Below are positions 49,530 through 62,095 of a stretch of 64,000 nt of DNA, in pieces (within the stretch, counting starts at the first letter, position 1; every line of letters begins with the position of its first letter). Position numbers and translations under genes: made by a program. Source of the DNA: Talaromyces rugulosus (Eukaryota > Ascomycota > Eurotiomycetes > Eurotiales > Trichocomaceae); assembly GCF_013368755.1 (NCBI RefSeq), contig NC_049563.1, positions 2,232,001 to 2,296,000 on the forward strand, given 5' to 3'. The notes under the pieces are model-generated. The model worked only from the letters and a program-made list of their open reading frames with translations, ran no database searches and was not told where the DNA came from.

Positions 49530-52500
49530 ATGGCACGCAAATTCACTCATCAAAGAGTGAGCTATGGTGGGTAGCCCCCGGCGATGACCCCCTCAACACC
49601 CAGCCAACTGACTTTCTCTCCATCAGTGCTCCCTCTTCCAGATGCCCCCGGTGGGCATCGACTTGGTGTAAATGGGCTCGCGGTTGACTCCGACAATGGC
49701 ATTTTGTGAGTATTATCGGGCGATTTCTACCATGTCCTCTTACTAACACGCGGTGACCGATCTCAAGGTACTCCGCAGGTCGTGATGGAGTGCTATGCTC
49801 CTGGGATTTGAATCGCAACCCGTCATCGTCACTATCCTCATCCGCGAAAGGCTCCAAGACGATAAGTCACCGACATCAAGTTCAAGCTCACAGTCACTGG
49901 ATAAACGACATTGTGCTCACACAAAACAACTCTGCATTGGTCTCGGCATCCTCGGACACGACGGTCAGGGTTTGGAGGCCACAGTCGGAGGCGAATGAGC
50001 TTCCCGTTTCTATCGGTCGCCATGCCGACTATGTCAAGTGCTTGGCGACTTCTGGGCAGCAGTCCAACTGGGTCGCATCCGGCGGTTTGGATCAAAAGGT
50101 CGTGCTTTGGGATCTCAACGGCGGCGGCGACATCTTGAAGATCGACACATGCGGAGATGAAGTCACTGAAAAAGGCTCAGTGTATGCTCTAGGGACAGGT
50201 GGTTCAGTCCTCGCAACCGGTGGGCCCGAGTCAGTGGTGCGAGTCTGGGATCCCAAATCGGGAAAACTTATTACGAAATTCGTGGGACATACAGACAACA
50301 TTAGGGGTATCTTGATTAACGAGTCTGGCGACACAATCATGACCGCGTCCTCTGACCAGACTGTCAAGGTATGGTCGTTGACCGCCGGTCGGTGTACCCA
50401 TACTTTGACCATGCATAACGATAGTGTCTGGTCGCTCTACTCCGATCATCCTCAGCTATCGGTCTTTTACTCCAGTGACCGGTCGGGCCTTGTTGCTAAA
50501 ACTGACACGAGAGACGTGCCCGATATTGATCAGGGAACATCAATTGCAGCTCTGCAAGAACATGAAGGTGTGGTCAAAGTCGTGGCTACAGGCGGCTCCA
50601 TCTGGACTGCGACTCCAAAGTCCAGCATCAATCGCTGGAGTGACGTGGATACAACAGCTGATATTGAATTCCCCAACACTTCAGCTCGACGATTTAGTGG
50701 CGGTTCGCCAACACTTGAGTCTCCTCCAGAATCGACATCCCAGGGCCCTATTGGATCGAGTAAGAATAAAATACCACACAGTTCACTGCTTCTGCTCTCA
50801 AATACAGCGACATTTCCAGGGCTGGATCCGGAAAGAGCTACTATATATTCTTCCGTTAGCAGCCCGAAACCTAACGAAATCGTCAATGATGAAGAACTAG
50901 GCGTCGTACTGCCTGTTCACACAGTGCCAGAAGAGACAATCGAAGGACAGCATGGATTGATTAAGTATTCATTGCTGAATGACAGAAAGCGGACATTGAC
51001 TCAAGACACGGCCGGTGAGGTCGTCTTGTGGGATTTAATCAAGGTACTCAGCCATATCCTTTCTGTTTTTCCATGCAAATTCTTATGGACAATAATAGTG
51101 TGTCCCGTTGAAAGCCTTTGGAAAGCGCCACATAGAGGATGTCGCATCGGAAGTCAATACGGTTGAAAGTATAGCCAATTGGTGTACGGTGGACATCCGC
51201 ACCGGCCGTCTGTCGGTAATCCTCGAGCCGAACCGTTGTTTTGATGCAGAGATATATGCCGATGAAGTGGGATACTCTGAAAACGATGAACATGGTCAAG
51301 ACCAGAGGCGTAAGGCAGACCTAGATACTCCAAAGTGCGGTTGGATAGCTAACAACGACGATGATATTAGTCAACCTCGGGAAGTGGGTACTCCGATGGC
51401 TGTTTGGTGACTTGGTTGAAGAAGAGATTCAGCGCGATGAAGCATACCGTGAGACAGCTGTAGCAAAATCAGCAGAATTCCGTGTCGACAATCCCACCGA
51501 ACAAACCCCAGGGTCTCAGGTGCTTCCTGATACCTCATCAACGACGCCACGCGTTGTGAATGGATCCCATTCAAGCATTGCCGTGCCAGGCCATAACATA
51601 GCAGCTCCTAGTGCCAGTAACCTAAGCTCTTCTCTTCCCACAACCGAAGAAGGGTCCTCCACCGGCCTTGGTCATGATCTGGATACTCCGTTCTCTGACA
51701 AACCAAGCGATTATTTCTCGAATACGCATGCAATCGAAGCGGACAAACAGCCGTCAACTGCAGCTGAAGATCAAGCTTCTACAGCGCTTCCTCTATCGCC
51801 AGTTGAGCCAGAGAAAGAAGAGAAGCGGAAAGGATCATCATTGTTCGGGAAAAAGTTCAGAATGGAGTTCCCCAAAAAGCTGGGTAGAACATCCACTGAT
51901 GTCAAGAGCCCAGTACCGGAAGAAAAGCCAGAAGAGTCGGACAAGTCATCTGAAAAGGAAGAAAAAGTGTTTGAGAACAGTCTTGGTGGTGTGATCGATC
52001 GGATCCGTCACGAGTACGAAACATACCTGGCTGCAAATCCCGGCTCAAATTTGGCCTCTGGGATCACGCCCAGTTCTAATGCCGATACACCAATGTTGAA
52101 TATACCTCCTAATACGTCAATATTGATTCAAGAAGAATCCGGTGACACGGCCGTAGCCGCTGATCTCTACCGCGGTTTTGTAGGGAACGTGCGAGAGGAA
52201 ACTGACAAACTCGAGAAAGCCGTTCCCCACTGGCTAGGAGAATTGTTGTTAAAGGTAAGCCGAGGAAATTTTTTGAAAACTTTATTACAGAAACTAACTA
52301 GCTTTGTTAGAACCAAATCGTGGCCAAGGAAGTGGTTAAGGTTGCTTTCGTTCTCAAGCCATACGAAGACCAACTACCCCCGATCGCGAAGCCTGATGTG
52401 TATGTAAACTCCTCGTGGACAGAAAACACTCGTGCTAATAAAATATAGATCGCCCAACAGCAACAGCTCGCGACTTAATGCCAACCGTATGCTGCGAGTC

Positions 52501-52898
52501 AAGAAAGTTCTCGCTTACGTTGCTGAACGAATTGATCCCGTGGATCCCACCGATCCTGACCCGAACCCGATGAAACCGGAAGAATATTTGGAATTATATT
52601 GCCAAAATATCGTATGTGATGCTTCTTTTTGAAACCTTTGTATCCTAACCTCTTCTAGTTGATCCCCGAGAATATGACCCTCGCGACAATACGAACCCAC
52701 ATCTGGCGTGCCGGTGGCGACATGATACTATATTATAAAGCCAACGGCAAGAAAACAATCCGCCCCCCCGTGGTCGAAGTACCAAGTACAGAAACCCCGG
52801 CAACGACCGAGTCGACCGATGGAAGTCATCCCAACGGCGTGTTGCCCCCTTCCGTTCCCAATACAAACTCGGAGCCGCCTCTTATCTCCGGTGTTTAG
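49530..52898 (+). CDS. WD40 protein, WDR48/UAF1 (Duf1/Bun107) family
   Basis: Homologue of WDR48/UAF1 and yeast Duf1, which bind and activate ubiquitin-specific proteases. Exons are 49530-49566, 49627-49705, 49768-51043, 51099-51309, 51371-52254, 52311-52399, 52449-52611 and 52659-52898, giving 992 residues. The first exon encodes only [12 protein letters not shown] and joins to [18 protein letters not shown], a conserved start of this family. WD repeats fill about 20-330, for example [11 protein letters not shown] and [13 protein letters not shown], with another near 440 ([11 protein letters not shown]). The middle (about 540-780) is acidic and disordered. The C-terminus (about 820-960) has the SUMO-like region typical of DUF3337 proteins ([20 protein letters not shown]). 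An ATG at 49583 lies inside the first intron and would give a wrong N-terminus. Confidence 0.9.
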
Positions 52899-53331
52899 CT
52901 ACTCTAAAGGGCTCTGTTCCTTTCTAGAGGCAAACCTCTATGTATTGTAGACCGTATGGTCAGTGTCTATAAGCCATTATTATTACCACTGTAAAATCCT
53001 CGGCCCTATCGTGGCTCAGCACCATCAGCAGTGCACATTATGTGTTTGTAGTTATAGTCTCTTTATGTATATTGTTCGAGAGTGAACTTGTGAATGGCTA
53101 TCAAATAATCCATATCTGGAATATTGTTCGTCTTCGTAATAGCTATCTTTCTACAAGTTGGATTCAAAAAATTGACTTGATAGGTCAATGTTCTGAAGTA
53201 GGCGATTTCATGATGGGCCCGCCAAGACGCGGGTTCTGTCCAATCAGTGTTTACCCGCTCTCAGCCAATTTGGAAACCTCATCTCGACAACCTTCATGAC
53301 AACTTCCAGGATCCTGAATTTAAGCAAGTAA
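52899..53331. promoter_or_regulatory. Intergenic region, WDR48-like gene / TilS-like gene
   Basis: This 433-bp gap follows the WD40 gene and precedes the lysidine-synthase gene, both on the plus strand. It is AT-rich from 52970 to 53200. It should hold the terminator region of the first gene and the promoter of the second. No specific element was recognised. Confidence 0.45.
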
Positions 53332-55206
53332 ATGGCGAGTTTACTCAAGCAAAAACCGTACGGACCTATCACGGTACAGCAATTCTATCAAAGCCTCGAG
53401 ACCGCATGGAGGGGCAATCCGCAATACACGCGTTCCCGGCGCCTGGCACGCCGTATGGGTAGGTAAAAGCGCTGGCTACAAAACAATCCTAAATAATGTG
53501 ATACGCATATTTTTATTTTTTGTTCCATTTTTACTGATAATACTTCTTGCATCATTCAGGAATTGCTGTTAGTGGAGGTGCCGATTCAATGATCTTGGCT
53601 GGGTTGTGCAGACAGTTGCAACTAGCTAAGCCAGAGCTGGAGCTCTTCTTCAAAGCTTTTATTGTCGACCACAAGGCACGTAAAGAGAGTTCCGAGGAAG
53701 CACTGAAAGTTTTCGGGTGGTTAAAAAATCTTGGTAATTTGATTTTTGATCTTCTCTTTATGGTATATATCACATTGTGTTGCAGTCTGACAAGTTCGCG
53801 CAGGCATAGAATCTCAAATACTGCCATTGACATGGTCGTCAGAAAAAGACGTCACCGAAGTAACTGCCTTTGAAACTTCTGCTCGACAGAAACGCTACCT
53901 CGCTCTTGGCCAAGCATGCCATACCGACCAGCTGGCGGCGTTACTCACAGGTCACCATGCGGATGACAACGTGGAGACGGCAATCCTAAGATTATGCCAA
54001 CGTTCAGGGCGTCAGGGGCTGACTGGAATATCTCCTTTGAGTCGAATTCCCGAATGTCAACATGTATGGGGTATCTCAGGTAGTGGGCATTTTGAGAAAA
54101 TCGCAAGTCGAAACAATGGGAAGCGGCAAATTTCCAAAGGCAGCATTTCTTTTGATATGGCCGCAGGGGGTGCCTTGCTTTGCAGACCACTGTTGCCATA
54201 TACAAAGTCCAGAATACTAGATACTTGTGAACAATTACAGATTCCATACGTTACCGATCCCACCAATTTCGACACAACACTAACGGTGCGCAACACGATT
54301 CGAAGTTTACTTTCGGGTAACAAGCTGCCTCGTGCCTTCCAACCTCCTTCCATGGAAGCATTTTTATCAAGAAATCGAGCTTCGTTGCATGATATGATGA
54401 GACAGACAGACTCTCTGCTACGGGAATGTAAGCTCCTCGAATTTTTCGCCGAGTCTAGTACCATGAAAATCCAATTTCCAGCGCTCGATCAGTCGCACCC
54501 CTTGATGTCGTCCGAGAGGGATTCCCGACTATTAGCAGCTAGTTTGCGCCGTATAACAGAACTGATATCACCTCTTGATCACAAATCTCTTCCTCTCCAC
54601 AAATATGCCGCCTTGGCCAGGGCGATCTTTGCAGGTCGACAACCAGACGACTTCGCAATCGCGGGAGCTCACTACCGGTTAGTGTCTGTCAGACATAAAG
54701 GAGCCAAAAATGTTTGGCATGTGTCAAGACTCCCATTCAGAGCCTATTCATCTCCTGAGCTTGTCGTCTCGGAGCTGCATAACGAGCGATTTTCCACTCC
54801 AGTCCTTTGGGACTCCCGATACTGGCTCCAATTCCGGCTCAAATCGAAAACAGAAAGCGATTTATCTACCTCAGTGACTGTCCGTAGTTTGAGCAAAGAG
54901 GATATGATCCCAATATCGCATGCACTAGAGATATACGGGCACTCTAAGGAAATCTTTAGTGTGGTGGCACCGTATAAATCCCGGTTCACCTTGCCCGTTG
55001 TCACAACTAAGCACACTACACCTGATGAAAGTGTAAAGGAGAAATACCTTGCTCTTCCCACTCTTGGACTGAATCTATCGGGGAGCACAGGTCTTGGAAT
55101 CCAGTGCCAGTGGGGGTATAAGACAGTTGATGTGAAGGCACTGGAACTTCTTGGTTGGCTCAAACCGAATAGGAATGGTTCCATTAACTCTGAGGTATTC
55201 GTTTGA
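53332..55206 (+). CDS. tRNA(Ile)-lysidine synthase-like PP-loop ATPase (TilS family)
   Basis: TilS converts the wobble cytidine of tRNA-Ile(CAU) to lysidine so that it reads AUA; in fungi the likely site is the mitochondrion. Exons are 53332-53458, 53560-53733 and 53804-55206, giving 567 residues. The N-terminal 40 residues are basic (RSRRLARRM), compatible with a mitochondrial targeting peptide. The PP-loop AVSGGADSMIL lies at about 44-54. The family motif GHHADDNVETAILRL (about 140) and YVTDPTNFDTTLTVRNTIR (about 243) follow. The C-terminal 250 residues are less conserved. The start is chosen because its frame joins by splicing to the PP-loop. Mitochondrial location and exact substrate are inferred. 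Confidence 0.88.
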
Positions 55207-56105
55207 AGGTTTGTTGTTTTTTTCCTTTTAAACAAACGTTGTATACATACATTCCTGGCGTTTCAATTTATAGCGACTTTGGCATTTCATGTATGGCGTT
55301 GGTAATCACTTGATCTATGAAATATAAACCTAATAGCGAGCGACGGTTGAATTAGCAGCCCGGATTTAAGCATGGGCGACTTTCATGGTCTAACTTCAAT
55401 CTTCAAGTCACGATAAAATCAAGAATGGTGGTACGTATCAAGTCAGTAAAGCTGCTCTGAATATGCTTGCTGTCTTGCAAGAGAGGGGTTGTGGCTCCAA
55501 TGGGCTGAAAGTCTTTGCTGTGAGCCCTGGGTTTGTGAGATCGAATCTTCGTGGTTTAAACGAAGATAAAAAGAGCGATTGGGGAATGGCAGGAGATGCA
55601 GATGACTCCGGGAATCCTCAAATGTTCTCTTAGCATTGTCCGTGGAGAACGAGATGCGGATGTAGGTTGTCTGGTTCATAAAGATGGTATCTATGCATGG
55701 TGAACATTGAATTAGAAAACGTGCAGTATCAATCATTGACTTGGGAACTATGACACTGGAAAAGCCAAGTCGGATGACATCTTATATCTCACTCATTTAT
55801 ACTACTTAAACCATTGAAAGATGAATCCATGTCTACATACATTTTTCAAATGTGTGGTCGCAGGTTCCAGCGTGTCTACAGAAGAATCCGCAGCAAGTCA
55901 GATATAGATAATAGACTCTGGAGGCTTACATATCTAATCGTTTGAACATAACAATGGTATGTATAGTATGCGTAGTAAGGTATGTAACATGAACCCTGTG
56001 TAGCGCTCAAAAGAACCAGCCAGCCAATTCAGCACGCAAAGCTACATAATATCTATATGCATAACGTTAACTCATACAAAGAACGGGTGAACATGTACAA
56101 ACTGG
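55207..56105. other. Convergent 3' region containing a gene relic
   Basis: This 899-bp gap lies between the stops of the TilS-like gene (plus) and Bud3 (minus). It contains a degraded short-chain dehydrogenase fragment at 55394-55703 (listed separately). The rest is AT-rich and has no recognised coding sequence. Confidence 0.6.
55394..55703 (+). pseudogene. Truncated, frameshifted short-chain dehydrogenase/reductase relic
   Basis: Only the C-terminal part of an SDR enzyme remains. In one frame (codons in phase with 55421) there is TYQVSKAALNML, with the catalytic Tyr and Lys of the YxxxK motif, then VFAVSPGFVRSNLRG and an AGDADDSG segment. That frame ends at TAG 55631-55633. The family's last block continues in the next frame as SIVRGERDADVG, then CLVHKDGIYAW and a stop at 55701-55703. 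The frames differ by one base, with the break near 55610-55625. No GT donor fits an intron that could reconcile them. The N-terminal Rossmann half (GxxxGxG) is absent upstream, and a TAA at 55391-55393 closes the frame on that side. It is therefore a decayed copy, not an active gene. Confidence 0.8.
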
Positions 56106-59100
56106 CTATGGTGCCTCGTTCCCATCTCCAGGTATTCTAGCTGGTAAGTCAGTGTCGGCCCGAACAGCCTTGAGACCCCCAACTTCTCGTTTCAGCCTCA
56201 AATTTTCTTTCTTTACCCGTCCAAGTTCCTCCAACGCATCTCTGAGTTGCGTCTTCAAAGTATCTTCCCCTTTACCCGCCCGGACATCTTTGACAACCTT
56301 GCTGAGCTCGGTGTTGAACTTCTCATAAAGTGCCTCATTTTCAGCACTCGCCTCACGATAGAGCTCGTCCAACTTCTTGGCTCGTTTCTCGCTAACAATC
56401 AATGAGCTTTCTAGGTCTTTCTGCAAAGCTGCCGTCCGGTCACTCATGTCGGTGCTGAAAGTCGTGAATTTGTTTTCTAAACTCCGCACACGGCTCATAA
56501 TGTTCCCAGCTGCAGTCATTTCAGATGATATAGGCTGACGTTGCTTGGTTGGTGAGGACGGCTGCATCAAGGCGGAGATCTCTTTGCTAATAAGCTGCAA
56601 CTCAGCCTGGAACGTAGACTCGCCATTGCTCTGAGCCAGTGCTTCATTTTGGATCCGGTCTCGAAGCTGTATAACTGTTAGATAAAGCCAATAAAATGTA
56701 CTATTTCCTCACACTTACCTTTTGAGGACTTTGCAGTCGCAGTCTTTGAGGCTTTTGGGGAGATGACCAGGGCTGGTCACGCCTCGTACCCGATTCCGAA
56801 CCATGTGAAGTAAGCGGGCGATCCTTGGGTTGCAATGTCATCTTCGCTGGTTGAGGAATATTGGTAAGGGTCTCAGAACGTTTCTTTCGAGTGTATAAAG
56901 GCGATATCGGGCCATCGCTCTTTTTATTGACAGCTCGTTCGGTCAGTTTATAACGCGGTTGTGCATTCTCCTTGCGAGTTGGCGACCCTTGACGGACAGG
57001 CGAGGTAGGACGTCTTATTGGGGACCCAAGCCGTTTGGTTGGAGAAACACGATTCGGAGAGTGCGGCGTTTGAGGAATTCGACTAGGGGATTCAGTGGCA
57101 GGACTGTCATGCATCTGTATCCCTTGGAGGCTAGAAATGACTTCGGATTGAGGACGAGGCTTTGTAGATGCGGGCGTCAGAGGTTTCGGGGTATCAATTG
57201 GGGACAGCGCTGCCGGCCGCGTAGGCGTTGTAAAACCAGGAAGGTCAGACAGCGAGCTACGCCTCTTCTTCCTGCGTCCAGGTTCCCTCTGCGGCGTAGA
57301 AGGCCGCTCGTCAATAGAATGTAAAATGAAGCTATCATCATGGGAGCTTCCAGGACGTCGAATACTCTCTTCTGACCGGAAAGCACCATATATTGGGGGC
57401 CGTTCGCGTGTTGTCGGCCGTAGAAGATCCGCTAGCCTCGAATCTGTGTCCGTGGACCTAGAGCGAGATAGTGTTATCCTCCCGTCATTGTCGTTGGCAA
57501 TATTCTTCGTTTTGCTCAGTGTTCGTATGAGTGAGCTAACTTTACTCTCCCCGTCGGACCGAGTTGAATTATCGCGATGCAAGCCGAAACCAAATCTTTT
57601 TCGGAATGACGATGCGTTAGAACCTATTGAGCCTGTATGGGATGATAAAGGTCTGCTGGGAGTAGTCTCAATTGACTTTGATCCGCTGGGATTTTCTTCG
57701 AAGAGGTTATCATAATCCTCAACTAAACGATCGAGCAGGGATATGTACTGCATTGGCGCATCATTGCTACCAAGAATTTCTGCAAATGCGGCTGTCAATG
57801 CACCTCGATCGCCATCGTTTCCGGAGGCATCTAGAAGTTCAGCTAGAAGTCGAACCATTGCACTCAACGCGCGATTGTTTTGGGGACTTATTTCGGTGAT
57901 AGTTCGCCGGAAGAATTCTTCAAAGTCTTTGGGAAATGAGGAATCAAAGCTATTTTGGATAGCTACGAGAATATCAGACGAGAGGATTGGTCCGATTTCA
58001 TCGCTCCAAGCATTGGCAACGAAGGTCTCAAAAGCCACAAAAAGAACATCTACAGGAACTTCTGCGGCCGCTTGGAGCTTGCTAGAGTCTTCAATAAGAA
58101 CATTGTAGAGTTCGTTGACCATAGTTTTGTCCGCGCCGGCCCTTCCTCGTAAGGTACGGCCAACTATATTACCACTTCGTGAGCGTAGAGCAAGGATGTA
58201 AGAGGAAAATGTTTGTTCCAAATTTCGAAGGCGATCATCTTCATTTGCATGCTGCGGTGCAATAATAGAGATTTTGGGAGGGGCCTCATCTAGTGCTGCA
58301 GGCGACGTTGTTGGTCGTGCTGAGGACTTGGGGGCCATCTTCGGAATGTCATTTAGAGCCAAGTTCGGATTAAACGCCTTTGATAGCGAGGGAGCATCTT
58401 TTGTCTGACTGCCACCGCCCCATAGATTTGAAATAAGTTTCGTAGGGGATGGAGGCCGGAATCCACGAGAAGTTTTCGTCTGAGATATGATATGATTTCC
58501 AACTTGGCGAAGTATATCCATATTCGAGTAAACTAGAGTTTCTGTCAAGCTGCGGTTTTGCGGATGATATATAGCTGGAAGAATGGAGCAAACTATATCT
58601 AGTCAGCAAACCCCAAGTGAAAAAATACGTGAAAGAAGAGAAATCAAGGTGAACTCACGCCTTGTTAAGAGGGTTGATATGAATTCATCAACGGTCACAG
58701 TTTCCACAGCGTTGAGGCCAGAAGCAGTATTAATTTCCAGTCTGTACCGACTATCCTCAGTCAATGCCACAGAGACAATCACATCAACGGACGCATTCTC
58801 TAAAGTCTTCATGCATATGACTTTAGGAGTATCAAACACTATTCGGGCCTTTGAATGGCCAGTTCTTTGCATCAGCCCATTAGGGTCCTCTTCAAACACA
58901 GGAGCGATGATTCCTAGACTTCCAGGTACCACAGTAGGACTCCGTAGCGTCCACTTGGCACTCTCACGTTCTTTCTCGGAGAATCGACCCTCAATCTTGG
59001 CTTTGAGAATTTCTTCTATGAGCCGACTGGCTCGCCCTTCATACATCCCCGATAATTGCAGAGCATGCGGTGTTAATTGTGCCGATCCAAGAGAACCAGT

Positions 59101-60885
59101 GGGCTGAGTGTTACTGGGCATAAGATACAAGATGCTGCCATTAGACGATTGCAAACAGAACAAGGTCGCCAAGTCAAACGACCTGATAAAACGAAACTGC
59201 GGGCTCGGTTGCGACAACGGTTTTTCGCCTGTGGTAACAGTAGCAGCTTGATTTTCAACCTCCGATAATAGACCGCGTGCTGTCATGTTGCTTCCTGGGG
59301 TCCGTGATAGCAATACGAGACAGTTCTTGTAGAGAAGCATCATGGTGTTATTGTTGGATAGGTCTTGATCTCCCGCACGATATGGCGGGAGAACTTCGGA
59401 AGAGTCGATTGCATTTATGAGCCGACCTTGAGGGACAACAGAAGGTGGCCAAAACTCGACCATGCTCATTAAACGTCTCAGGCTCCGCATGTAGTCGGTG
59501 TTTGCTGGAGTATCGAGGGAGCAAATTTCCTTGATAATATCCCGGGCCTTGAGAAAGAGTCTTACAGAAGGATGGACCGACGGAATGTTGTTCGTCATGG
59601 CATCAATGAGTAGGCTATACCTGGGCAGTCGCTGGACAGGCTCCATGAGTAAAGAGCGCAGCTTCTGCTCGCCAGTCTCGTAAACTCGTCGAGAGAAACT
59701 GGTCTTGTCATCTTTCAAGAAAGAATTCAAGGTCTGCGTGAATCCGGTGTGCGCTTTCATGTAATCGGCGTATGGCGTAGCGAACCGGGGGAACCATTCG
59801 ATCAGCGCATTCGCAAATGCGATTGTGCCCATTGGATCTTTTCCTTGCTTTGATTGAATGCGCCAGGACGCTGAAGATTGTAGGTCGGTATCTTGTGCGA
59901 GATCTGCTATAGCTTCATGCTCGGTGTTTTCCAAAATCTGCCGTATCACTTCAAGAAAGCCCATGTTGACTTCCAGTATTTCATTGAGACAGGGTGGAAA
60001 GAGTTCGGCTAGGGCAGTCTCGTCCGGACTTGAGCTAGATACGGCTTTTGAACGGGCTTTGTGTTCGAATTCCTGAACAACATTGTGGACTAAGTCGTAA
60101 ACTTTGCTCACATAACGTTCTTCAGTATCGACGACCTCACACATGGCGAGCCGTAGCGATTCCTTTTGGCTTTTTGTAAACACCTTGGACCTGCTGAGAT
60201 TTGTTGGCTGAGATGGTGCTCGCCGAAGACGGGAGGTAGGAAGAAAGATCGGATCACCAAGAGCTTCAATCAACGGGGCATATTTCCCATATTGTCCACT
60301 AGCCTGGCCATCATCGATAGCTTCGTCCGGCTCGGCTGCCTTTTTGTCGTTTTCTGGCTCGGGTTGTATGATCGAGCCCGGTGGCATTACGACGTCCAAA
60401 TCGATCCATGGCGCCTTTTTGTCGTCATATGCATCTCGGAGATCGCGCACGATATCGCCAGTATTTGTTATTTTGGTCATGCGATTGGCCAGCTCAGCGG
60501 CGTGAGTTTCTTCGAACATCTTCGGAATTCTCCCGGAAGCTTTGCCGGCCTTCGCAAGCAGGGTCATGCACTCTTTGGCCGGCGTAGGCAAGTCTTTAAA
60601 ATATTTGAGGAGGCTAACAGCCAGACCACGGCAGACTTCGTCGCCTTGTTTCTCTCGTGGGAGGTGGTTGACGGCGACATAGAGAGGAGCTGCGGGAGAG
60701 ACGATGATGCGGGGATAGCTTTTAATGCCGGCAGCTGTGAAGACATGGGCTTGGTTTCGAGAACTGCTGGCAGTCGCAACGGAGCCGTAGAAAACGAACA
60801 CAGACGACAGGTAGGGATCCACGACATGGTACAGCGCCAGCTGCTCGAGCGGCTGCTCCGCCAGGGAGCTCGTAATAGTAGCCAT
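56106..60885 (-). CDS. bud3: Bud3-type Rho guanine nucleotide exchange factor
   Basis: Fungal polarity and septation protein with a Dbl-homology domain that acts on Rho-family GTPases (Cdc42 or Rho4 in other fungi). Exons are 60885-58659, 58598-56719 and 56666-56106, giving 1,555 residues, close to other filamentous-fungal Bud3 proteins. The N-terminus (ALYHVVDPYLSSVFVFYGS) is family-specific. The DH domain lies at about 245-457 and has the signature LLMEPVQRLPRYSLLI. A PH-like segment may follow (about 470-745). The middle is disordered and rich in Ser, Pro and Arg, with SPTKR-like repeats near 1230-1330 that suggest phosphorylation. The last 190 residues form a coiled coil. Splicing the 60-bp first intron restores the joint TRHIVCSILPAIYHPQNRSL. 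It is divergent from the Arf-GEF gene. Confidence 0.88.
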
Positions 60886-62095
60886 GGTGCTCGCATCAGC
60901 GGTTTACCAGTTGCGCCTTCCTCGTGGACTGATAGATTTGTCGTTCAAGAAACGCGCAGGGCTGAAAGGCATGGAGCAATCAGCGCCGTCCGATTCGTGC
61001 GGGTTTTTCGTCTGATTCCGCGCGTGCTATTCCATCCAACGTAAATGCTTATATCAAAACATCGGGAGCGGCGAGAGCGCATGCGAAGCGCGCCATGAAG
61101 TCTGGAGGCTCAGCGCAGAGCGTGGTACGCAGGGAATTTTGCAAGATAGAGATTAAAGTATGGATGCGAAACCAAGGTTGAAAAGTTAAGTTAGGTGTTT
61201 GTAGAAGTGTGCGCTGGCAATTCACAGAACAATGACCAGAGCGCGAGCGGCGGGGCGCGTTAAGATGCGGATGCGGATGCGAGTCATCAAAACAAAAGCA
61301 AGCAAGGTGTAAAGCGCAGTCAAACCGTCACACACCCAGACTATCAATCGAATTGGATGCAATATGACAAGCCAGGTCGCTGCATCTCAGAGATCGTACA
61401 GTCATAAAATGCAGAAGAAAAGTCACTGACCGCAACTCTCGCTATGCGCTGAGCCTGGGATGCGCAGAGTGGGGCATCAACAACAGCCAGTGGCGAATCG
61501 AATGCTAGCGATCAACCGTCTAACCCTATCCGGTTAGCGAGGTACCGACAAGCCACTTCCAGTGATTGCGATTGGTTACAGCCAATAATGGAGTGGGTCT
61601 AGTCCCAATATAGATTAGTCGGATATCGGGTTTCACGTGTTTGAAGCTAAATCCATGGATATGAATGCAAGAGAAACGGTTCTCCGCAGGCAAACAAACA
61701 CATGTTAGAGACGTAGGATTAGTTTCACTCTCTTCTTGGTGATTCTGTTTCAAGGAGTCGCTGCGGTTGGGAAGAAGACATCATCCATATGTGATAGATC
61801 AGGCAGCCTCCAGCGCCCAACACCTTCTTTAGCCGTTACTTGTTTAGAGAAACTAGCAGATTGAAGCCTTGAAGTTATTCAAGCTCACTAGATTTGGACT
61901 AATTCAAACATCTAACTAAAACTAAAAACCGTCTGTTTTCTCTAACTAGTTAACTATGTTATATACTTCGACGGACTAACAGAGCACGCTAAACCCAAAG
62001 GGGGAGCTCTGGCAGCGGCTCCGGCTCCGAAGCTAACCAAACCAACTGAACGCTGGACAGTTCCGCCAGATGGCAGATTCTTGAGGTGCTTCAGC
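60886..62095. promoter_or_regulatory. Divergent promoter region, bud3 / gea1
   Basis: This 1.21-kb gap lies between divergent start codons. Two short upstream frames precede gea1: ATG at 61956 (seven codons before TAA) and ATG at 62070 (four codons before TGA). GC-rich sequence occurs near the bud3 side (60900-61140), AT-rich sequence near 61850-61960. No gene was seen. Confidence 0.5.

Noticed and set aside
49079..49857. Several minus-strand frames upstream of the WDR48-like gene
   Set aside because: They are low-complexity, Arg-rich translations of a pyrimidine-rich leader and carry no conserved motif.
58603..58658. Read-through end of Bud3 exon 1 (EFTLISLLSRIF and stop)
   Set aside because: It is intron sequence; splicing at 58658/58599 restores the frame into the following exon, so Bud3 is one gene and not two.
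60166..61044. Plus-strand 292-codon frame
   Set aside because: It is antisense to the Bud3 N-terminus and DH start, and its composition follows the opposite-strand codons; no independent domain is visible.
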